Origin: Thermoplasmatales archaeon
Lineage (GTDB): Archaea; Thermoplasmatota; Thermoplasmata; Thermoplasmatales; GCA-001856825
Direction of reading: 5' to 3'
NCBI GenBank assembly: GCA_014874235.1
Contig: JACWAC010000022.1
Location: forward strand, 1 to 12,780
Length of the DNA stretch: 12,780 nucleotides
The translations under genes and the position numbers were made by a program. Each line of letters begins with the position of its first letter. The stretch's first letter is position 1. Below the pieces are notes generated by a model, which did not search any database, was not told the origin of the DNA, and saw only the letters and a list, made by a program, of their open reading frames with translations. Positions 5,645 to 12,638 of this stretch are shown here, one piece after another.

Positions 5645-6430
5645 ATGCCGAAGCAGGGATTCTTCAATTCTATCCTCTCTGGAATAAGGGAAAGATACGA
5701 GCAGAGTCTGCTAGAGGACATCAAGAAGGACCCGCTGCCGAAACACATTGCAGTAATAATGGACGGCAACCGAAGGTTCGCAAGACAGCTGAAAGTCTCT
5801 AGCGACAAGGGGCACCTGCTGGGTAAAGAGAGGTTGGAAGAATTCCTGGACTGGGCCTATGACATAGGGATAAAGATTGTGACCGTTTACGCCTTCTCTA
5901 CCGAGAATTTCAAGAGGGGATCTGCAGAGATAGAATACCTAATGAATCTGTATGCAAACAGCTTCAACGACCTCGTCACTGACGAAAGGATAACCAAGAA
6001 CAGGATCAGGGTGAAACTGATAGGTAAGACCGAACTCCTCCCAGAGTCCCTCAGGAACGCTGCAAAACGGGCGGAGGAATACACAAAAAATTTTGACAAC
6101 TATCTGCTGAACGTGGCTATCGCATATGGCGGACGGGAAGAAATTTTGGACGCCATCAAAAAAATTTCAAGAGAAGTGAAAAATGGCAGCCTCAGTCCAG
6201 ACGACATAAACGAGAAGCTGATAGAAAAATACCTTTATACTGGGGAGATCGAAGACCCGGACCTCGTTATAAGAACTTCAGGTGAGGAGAGGATCAGCAA
6301 TTTCCTTCTGTGGCAATCGGCATATTCGGAACTGTATTTTACCGATGTGTACTGGCCGGACATCACAAAACTGGACCTTCTCAAAGCGGTAAGGGATTAT
6401 CAAAAGAGACAGAGGAGGTACGGAAAGTAG
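5645..6430 (+). CDS. uppS: cis-Prenyltransferase (polyprenyl/undecaprenyl diphosphate synthase)
   Basis: This enzyme adds isopentenyl units in cis to an allylic diphosphate to make the long polyprenyl chain used as a glycan carrier (dolichol-type in archaea). The 261-residue protein has the signature HIAVIMDGNRRFAR with catalytic Asp40, then KGH at 55-57, the loop VYAFSTENFKR (81-91) and the C-terminal RTSGEERISNFLLWQSAYSELYF (210-232), all as in UppS. The N-terminus carries about 33 extra residues before the first conserved strand, including a basic/acidic helix, which is common in archaeal members. Start ATG 5645 fits a leaderless promoter. The TAG stop shares its last base with the GTG of tiaS, so the two are translationally coupled. 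Chain length cannot be read from sequence. Confidence 0.93.
   Translation: MPKQGFFNSILSGIRERYEQSLLEDIKKDPLPKHIAVIMDGNRRFARQLKVSSDKGHLLGKERLEEFLDWAYDIGIKIVTVYAFSTENFKRGSAEIEYLMNLYANSFNDLVTDERITKNRIRVKLIGKTELLPESLRNAAKRAEEYTKNFDNYLLNVAIAYGGREEILDAIKKISREVKNGSLSPDDINEKLIEKYLYTGEIEDPDLVIRTSGEERISNFLLWQSAYSELYFTDVYWPDITKLDLLKAVRDYQKRQRRYGK
6413..6419 (+). promoter_or_regulatory. Shine-Dalgarno of tiaS inside uppS
   Basis: GGAGGTA lies ten bases before GTG 6430, within the last codons of uppS. It decides the tiaS start against the longer open frame reaching back to 6310, and indicates re-initiation or independent loading at an operon junction. Confidence 0.7.
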
Positions 6431-7701
6431 TGCCAATTCTCGGTATCGATGATACTGATTCCCGTACTGAAATGTGCACCACTTACCTGACTACAGAAAT
6501 TCTAAAAAACACAAATCTGGACCTTATAGGTTTCCCAAAATTGGTAAGACTGAATCCCAACATACCTCTGAAGACGAGGGGTAATGCGGCCATTTCCCTG
6601 ACTCTTGGGAGAGGGGAAGGCGAAAAGGAAGTCGTCGGTAGGATCGGAGAAGAGAGAGTCAACTCTTACAAACGGTACAGAGAGGAAAAGATGGACGTTG
6701 ACGTCATGTCCATAATTGAGAAGCACTCCCCAAAGGACAAGGACACGAATCCGGCCCTCTTGATCGTGAAGGAGAAGAGCAATGAAAATTTTTATTGGGA
6801 TGCGGTGAGGGAATTTGTGGATTACAGAAAAGTTCTAGACAAGACTCGTGGGGAATTCTCATCTATGAATGGACAGATAGGTGTGGTTGGAGCTAATGCT
6901 GCCGTTTCTTGGTCGGGACACAACCCCACTTTCGAGTTAATCGCCTATCTTGAGAAGGGAAAGTGGACAGGCGAACACTTTGTGGATGATTCCAGTTCTA
7001 TGCTGATCGAGAAATCTTTTCCGGATACTTTTGACAATTTTGATTTTAAGAATAATTACAACGCCATCAGACCGACCACGAAGACTCCGATTCTTTTCGG
7101 CATCAGGGGGTTGGATCCTGCAAGATTGATTCGATACGAACAGTACGTCGAGAGTGAACCGTATTCGTCTTACGTGGTCTATGAGACAAACCAGGCAACT
7201 GACGACCATTTAGTGGAGAGATCGATCGGAGAGTCCAAGCTCTATAACTCATCCATCATCAGGGGATTCGTCGGTTCTGGACCGGTCTGGGACAGGGGAG
7301 GAATCCTCAGTTTCGATATTCAAATGGAAGGAGAAAGGATCAGAGCTGTGGCGATGGAACCCACCAAGGAATTCCGCTCGCTGTTGTCTAATCTCAGGAG
7401 AGGAGACGCGGTTAGAGTGTATGGGGGAATAACCAGAACGGAAATCATCAACATAGAGAAGATAGAAGTCGTATCGGTCTCAAGAATCACTGCTGTGCGA
7501 CCACCTCTGTGCAAGAACTGCAAGATAAGGATGGAGAGCGTAGGGAAGAACAGAGGTTTCAGATGTAGAAAGTGCGGTTCTAAAAGCAAAATGGGAGAGG
7601 AGAGGATAGAAGAGAGGGGCATATCTCCTGGGTTCTACGAAGTACCGATAATAGCCAGGAGACATCTTGCAAGACCGCTCAAACTGGGAATTGTAAAATG
7701 A
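6430..7701 (+). CDS. tiaS: tRNA(Ile2) 2-agmatinylcytidine synthetase
   Basis: TiaS attaches agmatine to C34 of the tRNA-Ile with a CAU anticodon, using ATP, so that the tRNA reads AUA instead of AUG. The 423-residue protein starts with the family hallmark GIDDTDS (5-11), has the SWSGHNPTFELIAY segment in the middle and an OB-fold-like region near residues 280-350. It ends with a zinc ribbon, Cys361/Cys364 and Cys379/Cys382 (CKNC...CRKC). The open frame extends 40 codons further upstream inside uppS, but GTG 6430 is preferred: it overlaps the uppS stop by one base, is preceded by GGAGGTA, and puts the start just before the conserved first strand. The downstream kinase gene overlaps by four bases (ATGA). 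Confidence 0.95.
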   Translation: MPILGIDDTDSRTEMCTTYLTTEILKNTNLDLIGFPKLVRLNPNIPLKTRGNAAISLTLGRGEGEKEVVGRIGEERVNSYKRYREEKMDVDVMSIIEKHSPKDKDTNPALLIVKEKSNENFYWDAVREFVDYRKVLDKTRGEFSSMNGQIGVVGANAAVSWSGHNPTFELIAYLEKGKWTGEHFVDDSSSMLIEKSFPDTFDNFDFKNNYNAIRPTTKTPILFGIRGLDPARLIRYEQYVESEPYSSYVVYETNQATDDHLVERSIGESKLYNSSIIRGFVGSGPVWDRGGILSFDIQMEGERIRAVAMEPTKEFRSLLSNLRRGDAVRVYGGITRTEIINIEKIEVVSVSRITAVRPPLCKNCKIRMESVGKNRGFRCRKCGSKSKMGEERIEERGISPGFYEVPIIARRHLARPLKLGIVK

Positions 7702-8183
7702 TCTGCATAACGGGGACTCCTGGTGTAGGAAAATCTGCAGTGATGAAAGAGATGAATGATAGAGGGTACGGAGTTTCAGAGTTTGATTCCTTAATCGATG
7801 AGTGCATTCTCGAAGAGAAAAATGGGGAGAAGATCGTCGACGAGAACTGCCTGAAAGGAATAGAGAAGGAAGGGGTTTACTTCGGACACCTATCACACTT
7901 TGCTAGATGCGATCTGGTGGTCGTGCTTAGAGCGCACCTGAAGGACATAGAAGAGCGACTGAATAGGAGGGGTTATTCAAGATCTAAGATTATGGATAAT
8001 CTTGAGAGCGAGACTATAGACCTGATCGGTTCTGAAGCAGAGAGAATGCACCCAAAAATAACTTATGAGCTAATGAATGCAAGTGTTGCAGAGAGCGCAG
8101 ACTTTATAGAAAACCTAATTAAAGGAAAAAATTCTAAGAGTATGAAAATCGACCTTTCGGAGGAGATACTGGATTGGTACTAG
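7698..8183 (+). CDS. AK6/Fap7-like adenylate kinase
   Basis: This is a 161-residue nucleotide kinase of the AK6 (Fap7/hCINAP) family. These are small adenylate kinase-fold enzymes with ATPase activity that act in small-subunit ribosome maturation in archaea and eukaryotes. The P-loop is GTPGVGKS (6-13). GHLSHF at 63-68 follows the family's 'eGHls' segment. VVVLRAHLKDIEERLNRRGYSRSKIMDNLESE (74-105) carries the LID region with its basic residues, and the protein ends in an acidic helix closing with DWY. ATG 7698 forms an ATGA overlap with the tiaS stop. The last 10 bases overlap the next gene. The family call is firm; whether the main role is ribosomal or nucleotide balance is not visible here. 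Confidence 0.9.
   Translation: MICITGTPGVGKSAVMKEMNDRGYGVSEFDSLIDECILEEKNGEKIVDENCLKGIEKEGVYFGHLSHFARCDLVVVLRAHLKDIEERLNRRGYSRSKIMDNLESETIDLIGSEAERMHPKITYELMNASVAESADFIENLIKGKNSKSMKIDLSEEILDWY
8159..8165 (+). promoter_or_regulatory. Shine-Dalgarno of the CDP-alcohol phosphotransferase gene
   Basis: GGAGGAG lies eight bases before TTG 8174, inside the end of the kinase gene. It justifies the TTG start, since no ATG or GTG is available nearby in that frame. Confidence 0.7.
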
Positions 8184-8782
8184 ATAAAGCGAGGAACGGT
8201 TCCGGCTTCTTGCTTGATGGCGTTGCGTCGCGTCTTGAGAACATTAACCCGAATTCTATCACCATAATATCATTCCTCCTTGCGATCCTGTTTGCGGTCG
8301 CTTACTATCTCGGTTACCTAAGCTTCTGGTACCTCGTGATCGCATTTGTCCTCCTATTGGGCTCGTCATATCTCGACGCACTTGATGGTGCCGTTGCGAG
8401 ACGATTCAAGAAGGCATCGAAGAGAGGAGATTTCCTTGATCACCTCCTTGACAGATTTTCAGATTTCGTCATCCTTTTTGGGATGACGCTAAGCATATTC
8501 GGCAACCTCTACTTTGGAATCTTAGCAATCGCTGGAACATTTCTCAGCAGTTACGTTGGTACCCAGTCGCAGGCAGTTGGACTGAAAAGGATATACGGTG
8601 GATTCCCGGGCAGAGCAGATCGACTTGTCATAGTACTGATAGTGACAATAGTTCAGATTTTCACTATTAGGATTCCAATCTTTGGATTCTACATAACGTC
8701 CTGGATGCTGCTATTTTTGGGAGTTGCCGGATTTGTCAACTCTGTTTACAGAGCCAGGCTTGCCTACCGGTCTATTGCTTAA
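8174..8782 (+). CDS. CDP-alcohol phosphatidyltransferase, probably archaetidylinositol phosphate synthase
   Basis: This integral membrane enzyme condenses a CDP-activated archaeol lipid with an alcohol phosphate to form a polar head group. The 202-residue protein shows the complete family motif: Asp68, Asp71-Gly72, Ala75-Arg76, then after eight residues Gly85, Asp89 and Asp93 (LDALDGAVARR...GDFLDHLLD). The aspartates bind the metal and the CDP moiety. I see about five or six hydrophobic segments, for example 30-46, 51-66, 97-110, 112-128, 151-165 and 170-190. Archaeal enzymes of this short form commonly use inositol phosphate, so archaetidylinositol phosphate synthase is the most likely identity; glycerol- or serine-using relatives cannot be excluded. 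The start is TTG 8174, with GGAGGAG upstream. The 3' end overlaps convergent priL by 72 bp. Confidence 0.9.
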   Translation: MVLDKARNGSGFLLDGVASRLENINPNSITIISFLLAILFAVAYYLGYLSFWYLVIAFVLLLGSSYLDALDGAVARRFKKASKRGDFLDHLLDRFSDFVILFGMTLSIFGNLYFGILAIAGTFLSSYVGTQSQAVGLKRIYGGFPGRADRLVIVLIVTIVQIFTIRIPIFGFYITSWMLLFLGVAGFVNSVYRARLAYRSIA

Positions 8783-9772
8783 ATTCCTGGTCCGGTAGAA
8801 GCCGAGAGGATGAGATATTTTACCAGAACTACATAGAGGATCCCTCTCCTTGTAGCAGAGTCCGAGCGACCCAAGGGTCTGACAGGAAGGAACGCTGTAC
8901 TCCCTCCCCCTTCCTGTTCCGGTTATGTGTTCGATCTGGTACTTAGTTATCTTCTCCGCGAAATCAGGAACGTCTCCGAAGTACTTGAAAATCTCATCGT
9001 TTGGGAGACCTATCCTGTGCAGAAAGGTGACGAGGAAAAAGCGTCCTGCGTGGGATACGTTCGCTCCCTTCTTCATCTGGTCTATTATTTCTGCCAGACA
9101 AGGAGGGAACGCCCTCTCGTTCAGGGGACCCAGGTTGGCCCTTTCCTGTCTGATCTCCCTTCCTTTCGAGACCACTTCGCTTACATAGGGCTTCAGCAAC
9201 TCGTCCACTTCTGCAGGGAATTCTACAACCTCGTTAACGTCCAGCATGTACTTCCTGTAGAATGCTTCCCTTATCACCTTTGCAAGGACGTGTTTTGAAG
9301 CGACCACTTTACCATCCATAAGCTCCTGGTTGCATAACTTGAGTTCTTTGTCGTTGAAGACGACGGCGTTCTTAAGGAAAGATGGAATGGAAATGAGATA
9401 CTTGTCTTCCTGTCTGTCTATCTCCACACTGAGTTCCTGTGAGACCAGTCTGAGAATCTTCGGGTCCTTCTCTTTCTCAAAGTTCTCGTAAAGGGCATTT
9501 CTTTCTCTTATTGCGTATCTAGCTGAAATAAAATAATCACGGATGTATGTCAAGACTATCTTCGTTATAACGTAATCAATCACCCTCCTGTCTGGATCTG
9601 TTGAGAATGTGGCCTCTTCTCCATTCATAATTTTTGTCAGGTGATCTATTGAATCGATCAACTCCGATCTGTTGATTTCCAGAAAAGACTGCAGTGATGT
9701 TCTTTGGTCAAACTTGTCTTTGAGTCCTCTCTTGAGAAACGGGTAAACTGATGTAGCTTCCTCTATATTCAT
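8711..9772 (-). CDS. priL: DNA primase large subunit (PriL)
   Basis: PriL pairs with the catalytic PriS subunit to make primers for DNA replication, and its C-terminal domain carries a 4Fe-4S cluster. The 353-residue protein has a mostly helical N-terminal half and the four cluster cysteines at 225 (FPPC), 297 (VPSC), 306 (GLC) and 314 (DPLC), with HPLGFY after the last one as in other family members. ATG 9772 is chosen over the 14-codon longer frame because it gives an ATGA overlap with the peptidase stop and has AGGTAG just upstream. Past HPLGFY there are about 27 further residues, rich in basic and small residues. Most of this tail is encoded by the 72-bp overlap with the convergent lipid gene. 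priS is not in the window. Confidence 0.93.
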   Translation of the reverse strand: MNIEEATSVYPFLKRGLKDKFDQRTSLQSFLEINRSELIDSIDHLTKIMNGEEATFSTDPDRRVIDYVITKIVLTYIRDYFISARYAIRERNALYENFEKEKDPKILRLVSQELSVEIDRQEDKYLISIPSFLKNAVVFNDKELKLCNQELMDGKVVASKHVLAKVIREAFYRKYMLDVNEVVEFPAEVDELLKPYVSEVVSKGREIRQERANLGPLNERAFPPCLAEIIDQMKKGANVSHAGRFFLVTFLHRIGLPNDEIFKYFGDVPDFAEKITKYQIEHITGTGRGREYSVPSCQTLGSLGLCYKERDPLCSSGKISHPLGFYRTRNLSNRPVGKPGSVNRVDKSGNSQK

Positions 9773-10845
9773 ACTACCTGTAATTCTTTGGGCGCAGTCG
9801 TTATGACCTGACAACCGTTCTTGGTGACAATGACGTCATCTTCTATCCTTACTCCGCCCTTATTCGGGATGTAAACTCCCGGTTCGACAGTGACAACCAT
9901 GTTCTCCTTCAAGAAGAAATCCATTTGAGAGCTCAGGGCAGGGTGGTCGTGGACATTAAGTCCGACCCCATGTCCAAGGCCGTGGATGAACCTTCCCTTA
10001 AATTTTGACGAGTCGATTACCTTCCTCGCAGCCGCATCCACCAGTTTTCCATTTTCTCCGCTCTTGACTGCCTTAATGCCGGCCGCTTGCGAGTTGAGAA
10101 CTGTTTCGTACATCTCCTGCATTTCCCTGTCCGGTTTGCCGAAGAAGTAACTTCTGGTCATGTCTGAACAGTATCTCTGGTACTTTGCTCCGAAGTCAAC
10201 CAGCACCACTTCTCCCTTTTTGAGTTTTCTGTTCCCTCCGGAAAAGTGAGGTTCCGCTGCATCTGGCCCAAATGCAGCAATTGTGTCAAAGCTGGGCGAC
10301 GTTGCACCATTCTTCATCATTTCATAATTCACCTTCGCTGCTAGCTCGCCTTCGGTCAAACCATCCTTCAGCATACCTGGTATGTTCTCCCCCACTTTCG
10401 AAACTATTCTTGCCGCTTCTTTAAGCTTTGTGATTTCTCTCTCCGACTTGATTTGCCTGAGACTGGATATCGATTCACCAACGTCAACGAACTCTTTGTT
10501 GGGCAACTTGTCTTTCAGAGATAGAAAATCAGCGTGAGAGAGACCTGAATAGTTGATCCCCAGAAAAGTTATTCCCTTTGTGACCTCCTTCAACAGTTCG
10601 TCTCTCTGTTTACCAGAGGTGAATACTTCAACGTCCAGGTCTTCAGATCGTGCCGTCTCCTCTTCTAGCTGGCTGGTGATAACCTTCAGATTCTTGCGGG
10701 TCAGGAATACGTACGACATCTCGAAGAGTCCTCTCGTCAATTGGGTAGAGTAAAAGAATGATGGGTCATTTGACGATTCGGTGCCATTGTAAATGAGAAT
10801 TCCTTCGACGTTCTGGTTCAGATCAAAAAGCTTCTCTGCGTCCAT
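9769..10845 (-). CDS. pepQ: M24B metallopeptidase, Xaa-Pro dipeptidase/aminopeptidase type
   Basis: This enzyme cleaves peptides with proline in the second position. The 358-residue protein has a creatinase-like N-terminal domain (1-125) and a pita-bread catalytic domain. The five metal ligands are in place: Asp217 (LVDFGA), Asp228 (CSDMTR), His292 (GHGVGL), Glu321 (TVEPGVY) and Glu335 (RIEDDV); HDHP near 299 supplies the substrate-side histidine. Length and order match prolidase/Xaa-Pro aminopeptidase proteins, and the two activities cannot be told apart from sequence, so the symbol is indicative. ATG 10845 has AGGT a few bases before it. The stop overlaps priL in ATGA. A TATA-like box near 10892-10903 could give a leader of about 25 bases. 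Confidence 0.9.
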   Translation of the reverse strand: MDAEKLFDLNQNVEGILIYNGTESSNDPSFFYSTQLTRGLFEMSYVFLTRKNLKVITSQLEEETARSEDLDVEVFTSGKQRDELLKEVTKGITFLGINYSGLSHADFLSLKDKLPNKEFVDVGESISSLRQIKSEREITKLKEAARIVSKVGENIPGMLKDGLTEGELAAKVNYEMMKNGATSPSFDTIAAFGPDAAEPHFSGGNRKLKKGEVVLVDFGAKYQRYCSDMTRSYFFGKPDREMQEMYETVLNSQAAGIKAVKSGENGKLVDAAARKVIDSSKFKGRFIHGLGHGVGLNVHDHPALSSQMDFFLKENMVVTVEPGVYIPNKGGVRIEDDVIVTKNGCQVITTAPKELQVV

Positions 10846-10890
10846 ACGACCTGAGACTTAATTGATTAATCTAATTTTCTCAGGATACAA

Positions 10891-10904
10891 AGCTATAAAA
10901 AGCT
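10891..10904 (-). promoter_or_regulatory. TATA-like box before the M24 peptidase gene
   Basis: The sequence reads AGCTATAAAAAGCT on the plus strand and AGCTTTTTATAGCT on the minus strand. Oriented towards the peptidase it would start transcription near 10871, leaving a leader of roughly 26 bases that contains AGGT. The box abuts the stop codon of the upstream 188-residue protein gene. Because it is nearly symmetric, it could also fire the other way, antisense to that gene. Confidence 0.45.
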
Positions 10905-11464
10905 CATTCCCTGAATGTAACTGCAAAAATCTCTCCAAGGTCGGGGGTCACTATGTGACCTGCGTTGTACTTTGAAAAGGAGAAAACTTCCTCCTTCCCG
11001 GGCAAATACCATGGACTGATTCTGACTGTATCTATTGTCGTGAATGGATCGTACTTGATTTTAGCATAGCTCATTCCTAGCGCGTCTCGTCCGAGAAATA
11101 TTGATTGCCTCTGCGAATAAGCCATGTGAAGCAGATAGATCAGGTGTTCCTTGAACTCGACAAGTTTTGAAAATGCATAGCTCGGAAATTTCCTCATCTC
11201 GTCGTCGTAAAGGACTATCTTCGAATGCCTTCTGTCCATCCTGTTGAGGATGCTCTGGCTCTGAACAACATTTTCCGCAAATTCCACTCCCATCGGAAAA
11301 AGCATTACGAGGAAGTTGTTCATTGATTCGTTTAGTGCGTTTTCCTCCTGACCCGACATCTCGGGCAAGAAGCAGAGGTACAACTCCTTATCGGGGAATG
11401 AGCGGGAGATCGTCGGATCCCTTGACACGATTTCTTTGGCTCTCTTCCCGATAGGCTGAATCAT
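10904..11464 (-). CDS. Hypothetical protein of about 186-188 aa
   Basis: I do not recognise a family. The protein is soluble, has a helical N-terminal half with a possible amphipathic helix (ENALNESMNNFLVMLFPMGVEFAENVV), a polar basic centre (RMDRRHSKIVLYDDEMRKF), a second helix (LVEFKEHLIYLLHMAYSQRQ), and a strand-like C-terminus with few charges. It has one cysteine and no zinc, P-loop or membrane motif. The frame can start at ATG 11470 or ATG 11464. I prefer 11464 because a TATAATT/AATTATA box at 11485-11491 is centred about 24-26 bases from it. It lies between the HD phosphohydrolase and peptidase genes on the same strand, with gaps of about 30 and 58 bp, each holding a TATA-like box. Gene order does not suggest a role. 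Confidence 0.78.
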   Translation of the reverse strand: MIQPIGKRAKEIVSRDPTISRSFPDKELYLCFLPEMSGQEENALNESMNNFLVMLFPMGVEFAENVVQSQSILNRMDRRHSKIVLYDDEMRKFPSYAFSKLVEFKEHLIYLLHMAYSQRQSIFLGRDALGMSYAKIKYDPFTTIDTVRISPWYLPGKEEVFSFSKYNAGHIVTPDLGEIFAVTFRE

Positions 11465-11484
11465 ATCCATAAATTACAATATTC

Positions 11485-11491
11485 TATAATT
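11485..11491 (-). promoter_or_regulatory. TATA-like box of the 188-residue protein gene
   Basis: AATTATA (minus strand) sits in the short gap just downstream of the HD gene stop codon. Its centre is about 24 bases from ATG 11464 and 18 bases from ATG 11470. The spacing favours the shorter protein and a leaderless transcript. Confidence 0.45.
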
Positions 11492-11496
11492 GTTTG

Positions 11497-12600
11497 CTAT
11501 TGGAATGAAATGTTCATCCGCTTCAGTGCGTCCTTTATGCTGTATTCTTTCTCATTCTCGAAAATAAGCAATCCCATCCCCTCCAGCTCTCTTTCTAGGA
11601 ATTGCATTATGGAAGAGAAGTCCGTTATCGGTTTGATTCTTCCTTCGCTCAGAACATTGAGAACTTCTCTCTTGAACGGAGATTTGTAATATTGATACGA
11701 TCGCAGATCTTCTCCAAATCCTTCGACAATTTTTCCAAATCTCTCTTCTCCCACCTTCACTATCAGTCCCTTTGGAATCTTGCGATGTTTGATTGCTTCG
11801 TACGTCTTCTTGTTCTTCATCTTCAGTTGGGCAATATAGTCGCAATCGTTCCATTCGACAAACTCCTCAAAGTCCGGATTCAAAACTTCGAGTGCATCGT
11901 TTGCCAGCGAAGCGGCGATTAGAGCCGTCTTGTGTCTATAAACCGTCCTGTACATGAGCATCCTAGCGACCATCAAACCTTCAACGGGAGGGAGCCCCTT
12001 TTCTTCCACACAGAATTCGCCTTCGTGAATTGATAGAACCCTCAGTATCCTTGGGATGTCCACTGCCCCAAGCGCTACTCCGGTGTAGTGTGAGTCCCTG
12101 GCGAGATAGTCTATCTGGTCTACATCGCCGTTCCCTGAAATCAGTCTGCTCAGAACGCCTTTCTTGCCTTGCAGTATTTCGACCACTGCTTTCTTGTGGT
12201 CTCCTAGAATGTCACTCAATTCATTTTCTGGTGTTTTCCCCTCTATCGTATCAATAGTTACGTCCAGGTGATCCTTTCCGTACATCTTGATCATGGAGTC
12301 TTCCAGTGCATGCGAAAACGGTGAGTGCCCAACATCATGGAGCAGTCCTGCCAGCGAGACGTCTGTAACGTCTTTCGCTTCCATATCTAGATTGCTGGAA
12401 GCCTCCCTTGCAAGATAATATGTTCCTAGGGAGTGCTCAAACCTTGAGTGGGTAGCCCCTGGGAAGACGAGATACGTGAAACCGAGCTGCTTGACTGTGT
12501 TCAGTCTCTGAAATTCCTTTGTTTCAATTATCCCTGAGGCAGTCTCTTCAATTTCTATCGATCCGTAAATCGAGTCGTGAATTGTTTTCTTGCTAGTCAA
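11497..12600 (-). CDS. HD-domain phosphohydrolase (COG1078/SAMHD1-like)
   Basis: This is a 367-residue metal-dependent phosphohydrolase of the branch that contains SAMHD1 and related dNTP triphosphohydrolases. The motifs are in order: HSRFEHSLG with His51 and His56, LLHDVGHSPFSHALE with His88-Asp89, His92 and His97, and DVDQIDYLARDSHYTG with Asp161, Asp164 and Asp169. His56, His88, Asp89 and Asp164 are the likely metal ligands. After the catalytic core, a C-terminal region from about 215 to 367 is rich in charged helices. Substrate is not readable; dNTPs are the best-known substrates of this branch, but other nucleotides are possible. The frame has no ATG near the conserved N-terminus (KKTIHDSIYGSI). 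TTG 12600 is chosen because a TATA-like box is centred 25 bases upstream. Confidence 0.9.
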   Translation of the reverse strand: MTSKKTIHDSIYGSIEIEETASGIIETKEFQRLNTVKQLGFTYLVFPGATHSRFEHSLGTYYLAREASSNLDMEAKDVTDVSLAGLLHDVGHSPFSHALEDSMIKMYGKDHLDVTIDTIEGKTPENELSDILGDHKKAVVEILQGKKGVLSRLISGNGDVDQIDYLARDSHYTGVALGAVDIPRILRVLSIHEGEFCVEEKGLPPVEGLMVARMLMYRTVYRHKTALIAASLANDALEVLNPDFEEFVEWNDCDYIAQLKMKNKKTYEAIKHRKIPKGLIVKVGEERFGKIVEGFGEDLRSYQYYKSPFKREVLNVLSEGRIKPITDFSSIMQFLERELEGMGLLIFENEKEYSIKDALKRMNISFQ

Positions 12601-12620
12601 TAACTCACAATTTTCAAAGA

Positions 12621-12628
12621 ATATATAA
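12621..12628 (-). promoter_or_regulatory. TATA-like box of the HD-domain gene
   Basis: TTATATAT (minus strand) is centred about 25 bases before TTG 12600. This spacing predicts transcription starting at the TTG itself, so the gene appears leaderless with a non-ATG start. Confidence 0.6.
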
Positions 12629-12638
12629 CACTTGAGTT

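Noticed and set aside
6310..6429. A 40-codon N-terminal extension of tiaS
   Set aside because: It lies within conserved uppS codons; GTG 6430 has a GGAGGTA site and matches the family start.
7480..7896. 138-residue minus-strand frame across the tiaS-kinase junction
   Set aside because: It is opposite the tiaS zinc ribbon and the kinase P-loop; Arg/Ser-rich shadow frame.
8925..9298. Plus-strand frames of 87 and 123 residues inside priL
   Set aside because: They are antisense to the conserved PriL cysteine region and have no promoter or family match.
9773..9814. A 14-codon N-terminal extension of priL
   Set aside because: It overlaps the conserved peptidase C-terminus; the ATGA junction and AGGTAG support ATG 9772.
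11602..12257. Plus-strand frames opposite the HD-domain gene
   Set aside because: They are antisense to the HD catalytic motifs and the helical C-terminus, with no supporting start context.
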